Positions 36,242 to 48,460 of a DNA stretch of 64,000 bases are shown piece by piece. Below the pieces are notes generated by a model, which was not told the DNA's origin, ran no database searches, and saw nothing but the letters and a program-made list of their open reading frames with translations. Each line of letters starts with the position of its first letter. The first letter of the stretch is position 1. Where the stretch lies: contig VXBA01010948.1 in NCBI GenBank assembly GCA_013399895.1, forward strand, positions 247,812-311,811. The letters run 5' to 3'. The translations under genes were made by a program, and so were the position numbers. The stretch is from Serilophus lunatus (Eukaryota; Chordata; Aves; Passeriformes; Eurylaimidae).

Positions 36242-39200
36242 TACAGAAGAGAGAAGAAAAGACCATTCAGGTCACTTTATGTGTATAGACATGACCCTTC
36301 TGTGTTTCTAAGGCTTTTGGGATTCATTCTTACAAAAGATTAAAGAGGTCTGTAGCACTCACACAAAACTTTAAGGCTTTTTAAAAGAGCAAGAGCACAG
36401 TGAAATATATTTCATTAGGGGCCAAAGCTCAAAGCTTTTTAAAAGTCATCTTACCTCAGGCTCTGAGTCTGAAGGCTTTCTATGAGTTAGGAAAGCTGTC
36501 CTAAAAGACTGATAACTGAAGTTGTTAGAGGAAGGAATTATCTCACTTGCATTAGACATCTACAAGAACAGAGGTCTACATCTTGATGTGTGGTGCTGGA
36601 CTCTCTTGAATGAAAGTGAGAGAAATGGGCACTTATGGGTCAAGATTCACTTTATTTATTGTGGACGTGGAAAACAGGGAGGTGACATTGATACTCTACA
36701 CGTTTTCTTTGTCCACCTGAACCCCAAGATTGGTGACTTGACGGAGGTGCCAATTTTCCTTTGCCTTTGCAGATTTCTTTTTGCCTCCAAATAAGACACT
36801 GTAGGGCTGGTGTTGTCCCTCCCTGAATGCAAACACAACATGGGTTGTTTGCTATTGCGGTATCAGTATTTCTTTTCGTGAACTGTACTGCAGTCTACCT
36901 TGACGTTCCCTTTGCTCTCACCTTTACATCATGTCTGAAGTTGCAGCACTTAACAGATATATATGGAAATGCCACTAGGTACCATGTAAAGCTGTTGAGT
37001 TACATCACTGCCTTTGCATAGCTGCTCTCTCTCCATCACTGGTCACACCAGAATCACCGTAAGGACTCAGACAGGAATGGGCCCAGACAAACTCTAGATA
37101 ATCTGACGTGCTCCAAGTTGGCTTGAAGCAAGCCTAATCCTGTACAAAGATGTGAAAGAACTAGTGTAGCTCACGTTTAGGATATCAGCTCAAATACAGT
37201 GTAATATTCACAAGAATGGCACGAGAACTAAAGTTCACTCATTATAAGCCACTGCAGGACAGTGAGGCTTTTTTTCCTAAGTTCACATCCTGCTTGAGAT
37301 ATCCTCTGTTATGATGATGAAGCAAGAAGGAGCAGTGTCTCATAATGTCAGGCTGCTCAAGCCACTGCTCAGACAATCTGTTTGTCTTTACCTTCTTAGC
37401 TTTCTGAGAACTCTCCTTTGCAAACATTTATGGCCAGCTGGGCACCTTTGCACAGCTTACTGATTTTTTTTGCTACCCTCAATGTCTCCCCAGCTGATAT
37501 GCTCTTTAACTCATTCCTGAATACTGGTAAGGAATCTCTGCTTCTCTTCCACAGAGCCTCACATTAGTTTCCTGCTTGTAGCCTAGAAGCTAAAGTCAGG
37601 AAGAAAGAGGGAGAAAATAAGTCAGCCACCTTAGTCCCATGTGTTCCTAGAGATGATGGACATAGGTCTGAAACATTTCTATGTTAGCAGAAATTGGGTA
37701 TGCAAGAATATGAAAACAAAAAGGACAGTTTGTAGTTTTATAGTCTCGTAGTATACAGTTCCTAAAAAACAATACAGAAATAATGTCTCCAACCAGACTC
37801 CAGCAATGAATGTAATAGGGGACAGTCTTCTGCCATGGATACTAACTACCCCTTTCCTAAAATCTCATAGAATCTTTCCATAGAGATAACTCTGACTGCA
37901 TGAGTCTGAGTTAATTGGTAGAGTATTGTTCCAGAGGTAATTTTGTCAGATGTTCTTTAGATCTTTTAGATCTTTAAGACAGGCCATGGCCAGGGTGTGG
38001 TCCTTAGGGCAATTTTACTAGATCAAGCTGGGAACCAGTATGGCTTTGATAGAGCAATACCCCAGGAGCGTATTCCTACTTTTTCAGATCCCCAGATTGT
38101 CTGGAGCCATTGGGAGCACATCTTCCAACTTGCTTGACTATGTCCTGGCTCCAGGCTAGAGCTTACAGGGATCTAGCTCCAGCAGAAATGCTTCCTTGTG
38201 TCTCCACGTATCGCAAAGTATTGCAAAGAGCCACAAGTGCAAAACAAACTTGGAAATTCTTTGTGTCCATGACTTGACTTTGTTAAAAATTATATCTGGT
38301 TTCACACCATGTCAAGACTAATGTCACATTGTTGCAAGACCTAAATAATACAAGGAGTTTCTGTCACTGATTCAACCAGAGAGTTCAACTATTGCTCTCT
38401 ATCCATTTTTATGTCAGTTAAAACCTGTGAACCTCTTTGTGTATGCATGATATTTTTTTACGGATTCTTCCATTCGTGTCAAGAAGCACTTAACTGGGAA
38501 GTAGGTAATACCACAAAATAAAAAACTCATAAAAGCAACATTCATAAACATCTGTCCTTTTAGTATAAAAATCTTGGGTTGTTTAAGCAGCATGTGATGT
38601 TACAACAGAAGGCTTAGGGAGAAGTGTAGGGGAAAGCCTTTGAAATCAGTCCAGTTTTAATTAAAACAGAAACCCATCACATTGTTTTGCCTTATATCTT
38701 TCTAGCCTTCCTGTTCACTTCTTCCTGGAAGATTTGAAATGCACATCTCTGTGTTGTCCTTGTCAGTATTATAAGCTGTCCTTGTAAATTAAACAGTGCT
38801 CTTCTCCTCAGGGATAAATCTGAATTTCTCGGTTCATTTAGGTCTGAAAGGCAGCTTACTAAGCTTATTCTGCCATTGATGTCTCTCTTGTGTTGCTCTG
38901 TGCAAAACTGGGTATATATTAATGATGCTGGCCCTGATCCTAAATGTCCTTTTTGCTGATGGTGGGACCAGGGGGGGAGACCCAGTGTATCCTGAAATCA
39001 CTAAACCCCTTTGATCCTCTTCAGAACTCTCAAGTCTTTTTTATCTACCTGAGTGTTTGAACTAAGGAGACATAACAAGTCTATACTCATAATTAACAAA
39101 GTCCATGAGGATTTAGATGAGGAATGCAATTTATTTGCCTTTTAACTGTCCAATTTCTGACATTTTTGGTAAGGAAAATGAGCAAATTGCTTTGAGATAG

Positions 39201-41278
39201 TGAGCAGTCTGTAGAGTAACAGATGTTAGAAGCAGTTGGCACCATCTTAAAATGGAGTGGAAAAAGAGCACCTGCATCTATAGATACCTGCTCCTAGACA
39301 AAGACTTCGGGAATGGTATTGTATCAATAGATAAAACTGAGATCCCTGTAAGATTCTGCATCTCAAAACTCCCTTGCAAATCTTCAAGAGGACTGATCCA
39401 AAAGATCAGACAGATTTAAAGATCAGATTCAAGACTAAAAAAAAAATTACAGTCAAAAACCAGCACTGATTAAAAGGAACAGGATGTGAAGAGGCCAGTA
39501 ACTGAGAGAAAACAACCTAGAAAAAGCATTCAGAAATTTTATAGCCTGTTCCATGGCCAGATGTAGCTATGGTGGAGCTCCCTGTGAGATGCATGCTCTC
39601 CTATCAAAACGTATAAACAATGCAGAAGTTTGTGATGGAGGAAAGGCTGTGTTACTGGCCCACAGCACTCTGTTCAATGGCTGCTTTGACTGGTTTTGGA
39701 AAATTTTAAGTAGGGGAAAAAATTGTCTGTATTTATTGCTTTGCTATTGCTATTGTTAATTCAGTTACTCTAAAAGAATAAATGAAGATGAAGTTTATTT
39801 TCCTTCTTGATCCTTACAGCGATAAACAACTTCAGACTGCCTTAATTTCAGACAACCAGGCCGAACAAATTCTAAATCAGCCTGATGGATAGAGGTCAGT
39901 TACTGAACCTCTCACGAGAATGAAGAAACCTTTGAGGTCTCATGAATTGGATATGCCAAAAATGTAAGCCTTGAAAATCTTTAAGTCATCTGTGGAAATG
40001 CAAGCCTCCTTGACAATACAAACACACAGTAAAAATATGCCTGTGTTCAATTTTGTTATCTAATTCTAGAAGAAGCAGATCAGCTGTGCTGTAACATGCT
40101 GCTACAGCCACAATCAGTGCTGATGCTTAAACTGGACTCCTACTGTTATAAACACTGGTGAGCTTCTAGTCTGGCACTGCAACAAATTCTTCTCTGGATC
40201 TCTCTTGGTGATCTCATCAGGTGAAAAATAGCCTGTAAATTATATGATTCAGAGGATAGTTTTAAGTTCATCTTTTTACTCTCTTTGTAAGAAGAATTTC
40301 TGAGTCCTGCTCGTGCCTGGGAAGATTAAATTTAACCTTCCGTTTTCTTGATTTTGTGGGTTGAGGAGAAGAATAGGGATTGTATTTAGTAAACACAGAG
40401 AGATTCTTGATGCAAGTTATAGGAACCAAAGAGCTGTTCTACTTGCTTTATATCTTATGAAATGAAGAAAAATGGGGTTCTACCCTGCATAATTATGTCT
40501 CAAGTATCATATAGCTGTAGAGATGACATTTAAAGTACCCAAGTAGAGTCTGAAAAATGAGGCAACAGAAGATAAACTGCAAGCACTATGAAATCAGTGG
40601 GGCCATGCATGCTCATTTCAGAAGCATTTAGATCAATCAAAGGCTAGCTTTAGAAAAGTCTTTAGACACCTTATATATTTGTTAATGTACACTTACTAAA
40701 CATACATAGAAACAAGTTATCTTCTTTTTAGTAAATAAACAAAGGCATTCTTTAGAAATATTAAACCGTGTGTTTGCATCCCATACTGAGAGGTAAATTG
40801 ACAATATCCTAACAGCAGTTTGAAGGTTATTTCTATAGGTAATCCATTTTCCAATTATGCATATAAATAGCCCAGGGAATTCAGTGTCTCTGCATAAAAG
40901 TAAGAATAGATTCAACTAATATACTATCACTCCAGGCAATTGTCTGAGGCGTCTTTTATTTCATTATATCTGTTCTCTTTTTATATACAAAAATTGTAAT
41001 GATAAAAAAAATGTTCCAATGCCTTTAAACATGTAATAGCAAGAACTCTTTGTTTTGAAGGAGAAATGATTGTATGGTTACACCAAAGAAAACAAAATTC
41101 TATTCAGATCATGCATTGGTATGCTAAAGCCTGCTGTATTCATCGACAGCTTAATGAACCTTGGACACAGTCAATCCTCACTTATCACTAGTAGGTCTCA
41201 GATCTGTGTGTTAACAAGAGATGCAAAGTCAACAAGTTTAAATCTTCCCTAAAACAGTGCTCTTGTGTTCATAAATAC
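36242..41278 (-). other. MTUS2: MTUS2 intron between the 41-kb and 36-kb exons (5.0 kb)
   Basis: Intron bounded by GTATTT and TTCTGTAG. It holds the second copy of the 71-bp repeat (36711-36781). The rest shows no recognisable gene or transposon. Confidence 0.8.
36711..36781. repeat. 71-bp direct repeat, copy B, 5' of the 36-kb MTUS2 exon
   Basis: This is the partner of 35796-35866, offset by 915 bp, with about 7 mismatches and no gap. It lacks the TTCTATGATTCTATGA tail present after copy A. The family is not identified. Confidence 0.8.
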
Positions 41279-41377
41279 CTGGCGAATGGAGCTTTGTGGC
41301 TGTTACTGCTAATTTCTTAGGGGATGAGACAGCTGGTCTGTTAGTATCCTGATCTTTTTGTACTTCTTTCTTCACGC
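41279..41377 (-). CDS. MTUS2: MTUS2 internal coding exon, basic linker (partial gene)
   Basis: This is a 99-nt exon in phase 1 at both ends. It joins the previous exon to read PAG-VKKEVQKDQDTNRPAVSS and then SPKKL...TKLHSPG. The human protein has a nearly identical run (KKDAQKDQDTN.PAVSSPK, then TKLHSPG), so frame and borders are secure. The donor is CCAG|gtattt at 41278, with a non-consensus +5 base. The acceptor is a tandem AAG-CAG preceded by a 13-T tract. I chose the downstream CAG, which gives the gap-free match to the remembered ortholog; the upstream AAG would add one Ala codon and extend the exon to 41380. The segment is lysine-rich and probably unstructured. Confidence 0.9.
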
Positions 41378-41386
41378 CTGCTTTAG

Positions 41387-41399
41387 AAAAAAAAAAAAA
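41387..41399. repeat. A13 tract (polypyrimidine tract of the MTUS2 acceptor on the minus strand)
   Basis: Read on the minus strand this is a 13-T run directly before the CTAAAGCAG acceptor of the 41-kb exon. It is a very strong pyrimidine tract, but prone to length slippage. Confidence 0.85.
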
Positions 41400-43324
41400 G
41401 AAAAGAGCAAGATATCTGTTTTATAGTTCTGTTGAAATTGTGTAGAACGACGTCACCAAGATACACACCAAAATGGCAAAATTTCCTCAATATGCATCCC
41501 GGGCTTCACACTGAATGATGCTACACAGCACTTCTGTGTTGGATGCCAACCCGCCCCATCTGCAAGCATGACTGTGTACATGTGGCTGAGCTGACATGCA
41601 CAGCACGAAAGAAGGACAAAAGAAGGCCTTGCACACCATCTTGGTTTTCCAGTCATCTGCACAGTGAAAAATGCCACTAAGGCACAAACAGCTACATGGC
41701 TAGTCCACCCTATCTGTTCTGAGTTCTGTGTTCTGACTCTTTACCTTGTTGTGCATCCTCATGCTGGGCTGCAGAAGAAGATAAGCAGGACTGCAAAGCT
41801 GAATGAAGTTACTTGCAGGACCCTGCTCAATCAACTGCCTCTTGTGCCAGGGAGATACAACTTCATCTGAAAGCCAGAGCTACCACCGAAACTCAACTGA
41901 CTCCTGCTGCCCACCCACAACTCCCACCAAAATAACTGTGGGAATCACGCTGAGTGCAGTAATGTGAAGTCCTGCTCTGCTTGTTTGACCTTGGCATGAC
42001 AGTCACAGGCACAGGATTTCAAGCAGAAAACACTCATCAAGGGAGTATGAAGAAAGAGAAATAAAAAGCAAACCCCTGAGACATTAATATATTTTCCTGT
42101 TTGCTTTCCTCTTTTTTACCATTATCATTTGTTCAGGGTTGTGTTTTAGCCTGCAGAACTGTGTCACAGCCCCTGGATACACAGGAAAAACAGAGATTTA
42201 AAGGCAAACAAATTGTCATAGAGAAAAAATGAAGTTTGTCTTGTTAACTTTCTCTTCTGTCATGAGTACATTCACAGACATAGGAAAATGTCCCATAGAA
42301 TCTGAAGTATTTGGAACAGCAAAACAAAATCATATTTTCTTGGTGCTGCCTAATGAGAGTGGCAGTCTAAAAGCTAACACTATCTTATTTAATGCAAATG
42401 TGATCTGGGTATTTCAACAGTGGAGAAAAGTGATCATTTTATATGAGGGTCATAATCTTCAGGGAAATTTACTGGATTACTAGTCTTCTGCTTTCTCTAA
42501 AGCCATAGTTAGTTGCAGTTGCTTATTTCTGATGCACCATTCACCCTTTCACTTCTGTCTACATCAGGACTTGCAAACAGTGAGCTGCAGATGCAGCATC
42601 TGCCATGCACCAGAAGCTGAGCTTCACAATCTCTAGCATTTCCTTGCAGAGTATTTCTGCAAAGAGCACATGCACCTGCACAAGGCTTGTGTCCAACTGT
42701 TTGTGGAAGGGCCAAAGGTCAAGACAGGACAAGGTCTAAAACCCTCTTTGACTCTCTTCCACTGTTCATAAGCAAATCACACCAACAGTTTTCAGGGTCT
42801 GGTAAAGACTGAACTCTTCCTCATACCTTTACTTTTGTTCATGTCTATTTTCTCTGCTGTTTATAAAGTCAACATGTTGAGGCTATGATTGTCACAGTGA
42901 AGTGACTGGAGATATAAATTTCCTGTGTCAGCCACCTATTACATTGCATTTTACTGCAGAGCAGAACATAAAATAAGTTTATGGTGCTTTTTCATCACTA
43001 AGGACCAAGAGAAAGCAACCTGAGATGTGAGCTGTGAGACAAAGACAGAGCATAGTTTATAAAGTTACAGATTCAAGAACTACATCTTTGTGGTAACGAT
43101 GCTTTGTCTTTTCTGCAGCTTTCAAAATAAAAATAGGATGCACAAATGGGCCATATACTGAGCTCCTCCATTAATTTTCCTATGGTAGATGTCAAACACA
43201 GACAATGCTAGGGAAAGTGTGTGGTTTTTTATGCTTTCAGCAGTAAAGGCCATGTAAATAATTAACTACTTTTGTTTTTGAGATATTTTCAATGAGGAAC
43301 ACCTGGGGAATTTGTTCAGCACCA

Positions 43325-43344
43325 CCCCCCACCCCCACCCCCCC
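43325..43344 (-). repeat. C6-A-C5-A-C7 tract, G-quadruplex candidate on the MTUS2 sense strand
   Basis: Three C runs of 6, 5 and 7 bases are separated by single A. The transcribed (minus) sense strand has G7-T-G5-T-G6, enough guanine for a four-tract quadruplex with one-base loops. It lies in the intron between the 53-kb and 41-kb exons. Confidence 0.7.
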
Positions 43345-46300
43345 TTAACCTTAAGCACAAAGCAAGGAACAATTCCCCAGTTAGAGCTTGGTTAAAGAAA
43401 ACAGAGCAAAGAAGCCAAGAAGCCCAGAGAATACCATCGTTTTGCAGAGGGCAAGGGAGGGTCTGTAGAGATCAGTGGAAGTCACGCAAGAGTGCAGACA
43501 GTGCTGACTGGCAGGGGCAGCTGCATGGGAGACATCAGCTCCAGAAGGTGGGAGATCAGCAGAAAGAAGGTGCAAATGGGTATCTTGGCAAGGACAAGTA
43601 CATAGGATTAACAACAAGGAGGGAGAAACAAGAGTAATTGCCCTCCTTCAGTTTACAACACAAGGAGAGCTCCTAGGGACTCATAGAGCAGCAAATGCAG
43701 TAAGTGGGCAAGTGAGGAGGGGTTGTGCAGCAAGGAAAGAGCCAGTGCCCAACACAGCCTTGCTGGGAAGGGGCCAAGGAGAGGGACACGAGGAGCTAGC
43801 AATTATTTAACTTCTCCTTCCTAAGTAGAAGGGTCCTGGTGGCTTCTCTGTGGCCCTCTCTAGAGGAGACGGATTTAGAAAGCATACAGCAGGCAAAAGG
43901 AAGAACAGTCTGCAGGAGCAAACAGTTATTGTTCTGCTAAGCTTACCACCCATGGAAAAATTTTAGGGGAAGAGCCATACCTGGCATCAGACCTCAAATA
44001 AGAGTTTGTGCTGAATGTTTTTCTAAAAATGGGGGTTGTTCTTCTCTTTTGAAACAACAGCTGTTAGTTGGTTAAAAGAGATACATTCAGAAAACATGTT
44101 GATTTCAAGTGAAGTTCCTGCAGGGAAAATTAATTTTTAAATTACAATTATTTTGGCTCAGAATTTCTCATTTCACAGAAACATAGAATTTCAGATTTAA
44201 AAAATCTGAGGGAGAGCATTGGTGTAATGTTTAGCATGATAGGCAGTACCCCAGGGTATGGTGCAGCAGGCAGTTATACAGTTCGATCTTGAAGTCTACT
44301 AAAAGTAACTGAAAGGCTAAAACACACATAAAAAGTCTGATGCTCCACAGTAACTTGGGAAACAAGGCAAATGCTTTGTTGTTATTACAGGCCAGAACAC
44401 ATATAAGACCTCAAATAATACTCTGACTTTTGCATGTATTTTGAAATGTTAAAATGTGTTGTGCATGCAATCATAAGATAATTAAAAATAAATAAAATAC
44501 AATTACGAAAGGAAATAAAGCACCATAAGTTTGTATTTCTTGAACTTGCATACTGTTTCAATTTTCTTCTCAATATGTCTTTTAAAATGTATATTAATTC
44601 TGACCTGGATCAAAATTTACTTCAAACTCTTAAGTGTTATTGCCCATGGACTTGAAATATGGAACTCCAATTAGCTCCGTGCTAAATGTCTGTACATGAG
44701 TTTTATTTCTGCTGGCTGCATAATCAGCACTCTCAGCACTAAGCCTCCCAGCAAAAACCTCCTGGCAGTGCAGGAAACACCACTAACTTCCAGGCTTCCT
44801 GGAACAGCTTCCAAGGCTTTGCCAACTTCCTCCACTACAGGAGTTCATGCAGCAAGAAGCTGTCTTTTTGGTAGCCAGTAATCAAAGTCATAAACTACTA
44901 ATTTTTATGAGAATCTACATTCCATTTAAGGTTACGCATCTCCCAAGGTTTCCTCTCTTTTAAAAGCTACACTTGTGTAAAGAACAGATATTTCAGGCCA
45001 GAAGACATCCATGAGCATAAATATTTGTTCATCTTTTCTACTAGTGTGCTTGCAGCATTTGCTTCTGAAAAATGCATCCAAATGCACAGTTCTGTAAAGG
45101 TATTTACATTCCCTAATCAACACACACAGCCTGCTCCAAACGAAACAGAAGGAGTGAATGCAAAATAATCAGAAATGCAAGGCAAAATATTCCAGAAATC
45201 ATTTAGAAAAACAGCTGACAAAGTAAGCCATTTCTCCATTGTCCCAGCACTGATGAATGTAGCTTAGAACCACATCAAAATACACTGAGACATTTTCTCA
45301 AGTGCTGTGCCAGAATCAGCACTTTTATTTCCCTGAAACTTTCTGAGTCTTCAAAAGCTAATACAGTGAGATAGGATTCAATGTGTTTTCACACTTCAGA
45401 CTGAAAACATGCTAACAAATTGCACATTGAGTATTTATTTCAAAACAAATCCTAAAATGTTGTAGACATCGTTAACAATTCAATGGGACTGACTGCATTC
45501 AGATGGATTCCAGCTGTTCTCAGGAGTATTTTATAAGTTAACCAATGCAGTCCCCAAGTTTAAAAAAGCCCAAGGAAGGGTTTTTCAGTCACTAACAGAA
45601 AGAGCCACTCTGAGCTTTCTTATGCCTTCCCCCCTGATACCCACAACTAGCCATGTCCTTGGTGAGTAATGACACATCTCTGCATGCATTGTTTTAGACA
45701 AAATGAGCAAAGCTGGAAATATGATGGATTCTGCAGAATAAGAGCAGTCTAATTCTCTCTAGAGACTCTCACCTTCTTGTGATCTATGAGACACTGAATA
45801 AATAGTCAGACTATGTTGAAGTAGAAAGTGCTAATGCTTGTGCTTTTCCCTTTGTATTTGTTTCAAATTTAAAGTCAATTTGATAAGAAAAAAGGACAAT
45901 TACAATTTTGTTGTCTCATCTGAAAGTGATTGTTTTCTTTCAGTATTAAAAAGTCTCTTTATCTTGTATTAAAAAAAATAAAGGGGGGAAAAAACTGACA
46001 AAATGAGTTGTTCTTTAGAATGAATAGAAAATCTTAAGGTAATTCAGAACATCCAACCTTACTTGAAGAGTTAAAACAATTGCTCCTTCTCTTTCTGTCA
46101 TTTTACATGGATCCATGTTATTTAATTGTCTCTTCCTCACACAGTTGTGCTATGACATGTTTTAGAGTGGTTCCCAGTACAGAGGCTGGAAATTTGCCAT
46201 TGAACATCTCTCACTGACAACATAGTGCTGCATATCCCTATGTTCAGTACAGGAACAACATGAATGTAACCCACTGCTTATTCAACTTTTAAGGGAAAGT

Positions 46301-47429
46301 GTTTTCAAGAAGGAAAAAAACAGCAACAGACTCTTCTCCCTTCATCTCTGCAAGAGCATTGGCATTCACCTTTCCCCACTCAGCTGACATCAGCTGGTCC
46401 CTCTCCCTCCTGCTGATGTTGTTCTGTCTGGATTTTACAGAAAATGATTAAAAAAGGACATTTTACACTGCAGGCTTGCTGGTGAGAGCTGTGGTAACAC
46501 TGGCCTCCTATTTTTCATCTTGGCTGATTGCATTTAACAGCCTGCCTTGTTATGTATGATTTACTGGTACTTGTTAAAGCACAAGAATTGACTGGGTGAG
46601 TTTTTTGAACAATGCTTTTGATTGTGTTTAATTTAATGGGCCAAGTAGAAGCAAGCTACACAAATTAATTCCTTACTGTCACTGCCATTGCACTCAAATT
46701 GGGATGCTTTTTATGGGAGATAGCAGTCACTTCTCTGCAAGATAAACATTAAATAATAACCAAGTTGAAATAGGTATGCCATAACACACACCCCCAAAAC
46801 CCACAACAAGGCATAGAAAATATCAAATCCTTCTGTTTTTTAATTTCATAGGCAACTGAGTGACAGGTCCAGTCCGGTGGACAGAACTGAGATCTGGTAC
46901 AAGCAGCAACATGGTGCTCAAAAATTCAGATTAGGACCACAGCCCTGAAGAAGTGAGCCCAGAGCTGCATCAGTATCCTGAAGGTAAAACAAAGTTTCAA
47001 AAGACAGCAGTTAAGAGATTCCAAGCTGGATTTGCTGTGGGTTTCTAGGCTCTGAAAGAAGAATGCGGCTCAAAAAGATCGGACCAGGCAGGGATCAGAC
47101 CACAGAGGAAGCTGTTCTACATGAAGGGAATAAAAACTGTGCAGAGTTGGTCAGATACCAGCTATTTCTCAATTCCTTATACACCTATATTGACCTATGC
47201 TTTCTTCTTTTCCTGAATCACATACAGGTCCTATTGTCTTTGTGGGAGCCATGCACACAGCTTCTCAGCGCAGACCCACCCTTTAGTTCAACATTTCTAG
47301 TCTTGTGTTACTTCTCCTGAATGCACAGAAGAGGCCACAATGCTACGAAACAACACACTGGTTGTTGTACCTGTGGTAGCATGTTTATTCACCTATGGGC
47401 CTAAGATGTTGGTAGGACACAAAATTGCA

Positions 47430-48460
47430 CCATTGGCTTTGTCAGAAAGACCTCTGAAGTCCACTGGTCCAGCCTCCTGCTCAGAGCGGGTTGCACTACC
47501 ACAGGTTGTCCAGGGCTTCGTCTACCTAAGTTATAGGTCTCTCTAATGATGGAGGATTCATCCCCTCTCTAGATAATCTGCCTTACTAAGTGTTTGTTCA
47601 CCTTCACAGGTAATCAAATGACAATCATCTTCACAAATGGTCAAATAATGAGAATTTCCTGTGTCGCAACTTGTGTTTGCTGTTGCTTGCCCTGTCAGTG
47701 GGTACCTTTGAGAATCAATCTCTGGCTTTTGTCTTTCTGTTATCTTCCCATTAAATAACTAAAGACTGCAGTAAGATCTTTGAATCCCCTGAATAAGCCC
47801 AGCTCTCCCAGCCTCTCTTCCTGCCACTGACCTGTCCTGTCACTTGCCTCAGTTCCCTGACCTTCTTGGTTATCTTTTGTTATTCTCATTCCAGAATGTC
47901 ACACTTTTCTGGTTCTGGGATTCCCAAAGCTGAACACAGTGGCCACAAAAGTCTTGAATAAAGAGGGAAGCACTGATGCTGCAGATCATAATCTTGTTAA
48001 TGTAGCCCAAAGTGCAGCTCATCTTTATTGCTGCAAAAGCAAGGTCAGGTTCAGCTTGCTGTTTAGCAGATCCCCAGACACGGCCTTTTGTCAGAGCTGC
48101 TTCTATCAAGTTAGCCCCAGCTTCTCCTGTCACATGGAGTTATTCCCCCAATGGGCAAGACTTTGCATTTGCCTTTTTGAACTTCATGAAGTTCCTGCAG
48201 GCCCATTTCTCCAGCCTTCTCAACTGAAGACCTTCCCTCCAGCATATTGACCAATTCCCCTTGATTTGCCATTATCTGCAAGCTTGCTGAGGGAATGCTT
48301 TATCCCACTTTTCAGGTTTTTGATGGAGATGGCAAGCAGTATTTGACCAGTATCAATCCCTAATGGATGTCTGTATTGCAAGTGGACTTTGTACCTCTGA
48401 CCACAACAAAATGAGCCTGATGGCCTCGTCAGATTTCTGGGCACTTAATTGTCCATCTGA
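47430..48460 (-). mobile_element. Old CR1 retrotransposon fragment (~1 kb), reverse orientation
   Basis: This is a long, diverged CR1 remnant. Diagnostic plus-strand stretches include GACCTCTGAAGTCCACTGGT, CAAAGCTGAACACAGTGGCC, TTGAACTTCATGAAGTTCCT, GCAAGCTTGCTGAGGGAATG and GTGGACTTTGTACCTCTGAC. The last two belong to the part of CR1 that lies upstream of the usual 3' fragment. The region from about 47580 to 47790 fits poorly and may hold deletions or unrelated sequence. Short frames here (for example 48012-48227) are antisense remnants of the element and not genes. Confidence 0.82.

Noticed and set aside
44175..44200. Possible CR1 tail (ACAGAAACATAGAATTT)
   Set aside because: No preceding CR1 body; the match is too short to support.
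47939..48250. 103-codon plus-strand frame
   Set aside because: It lies entirely inside the reverse-oriented CR1 remnant and is antisense to the element.
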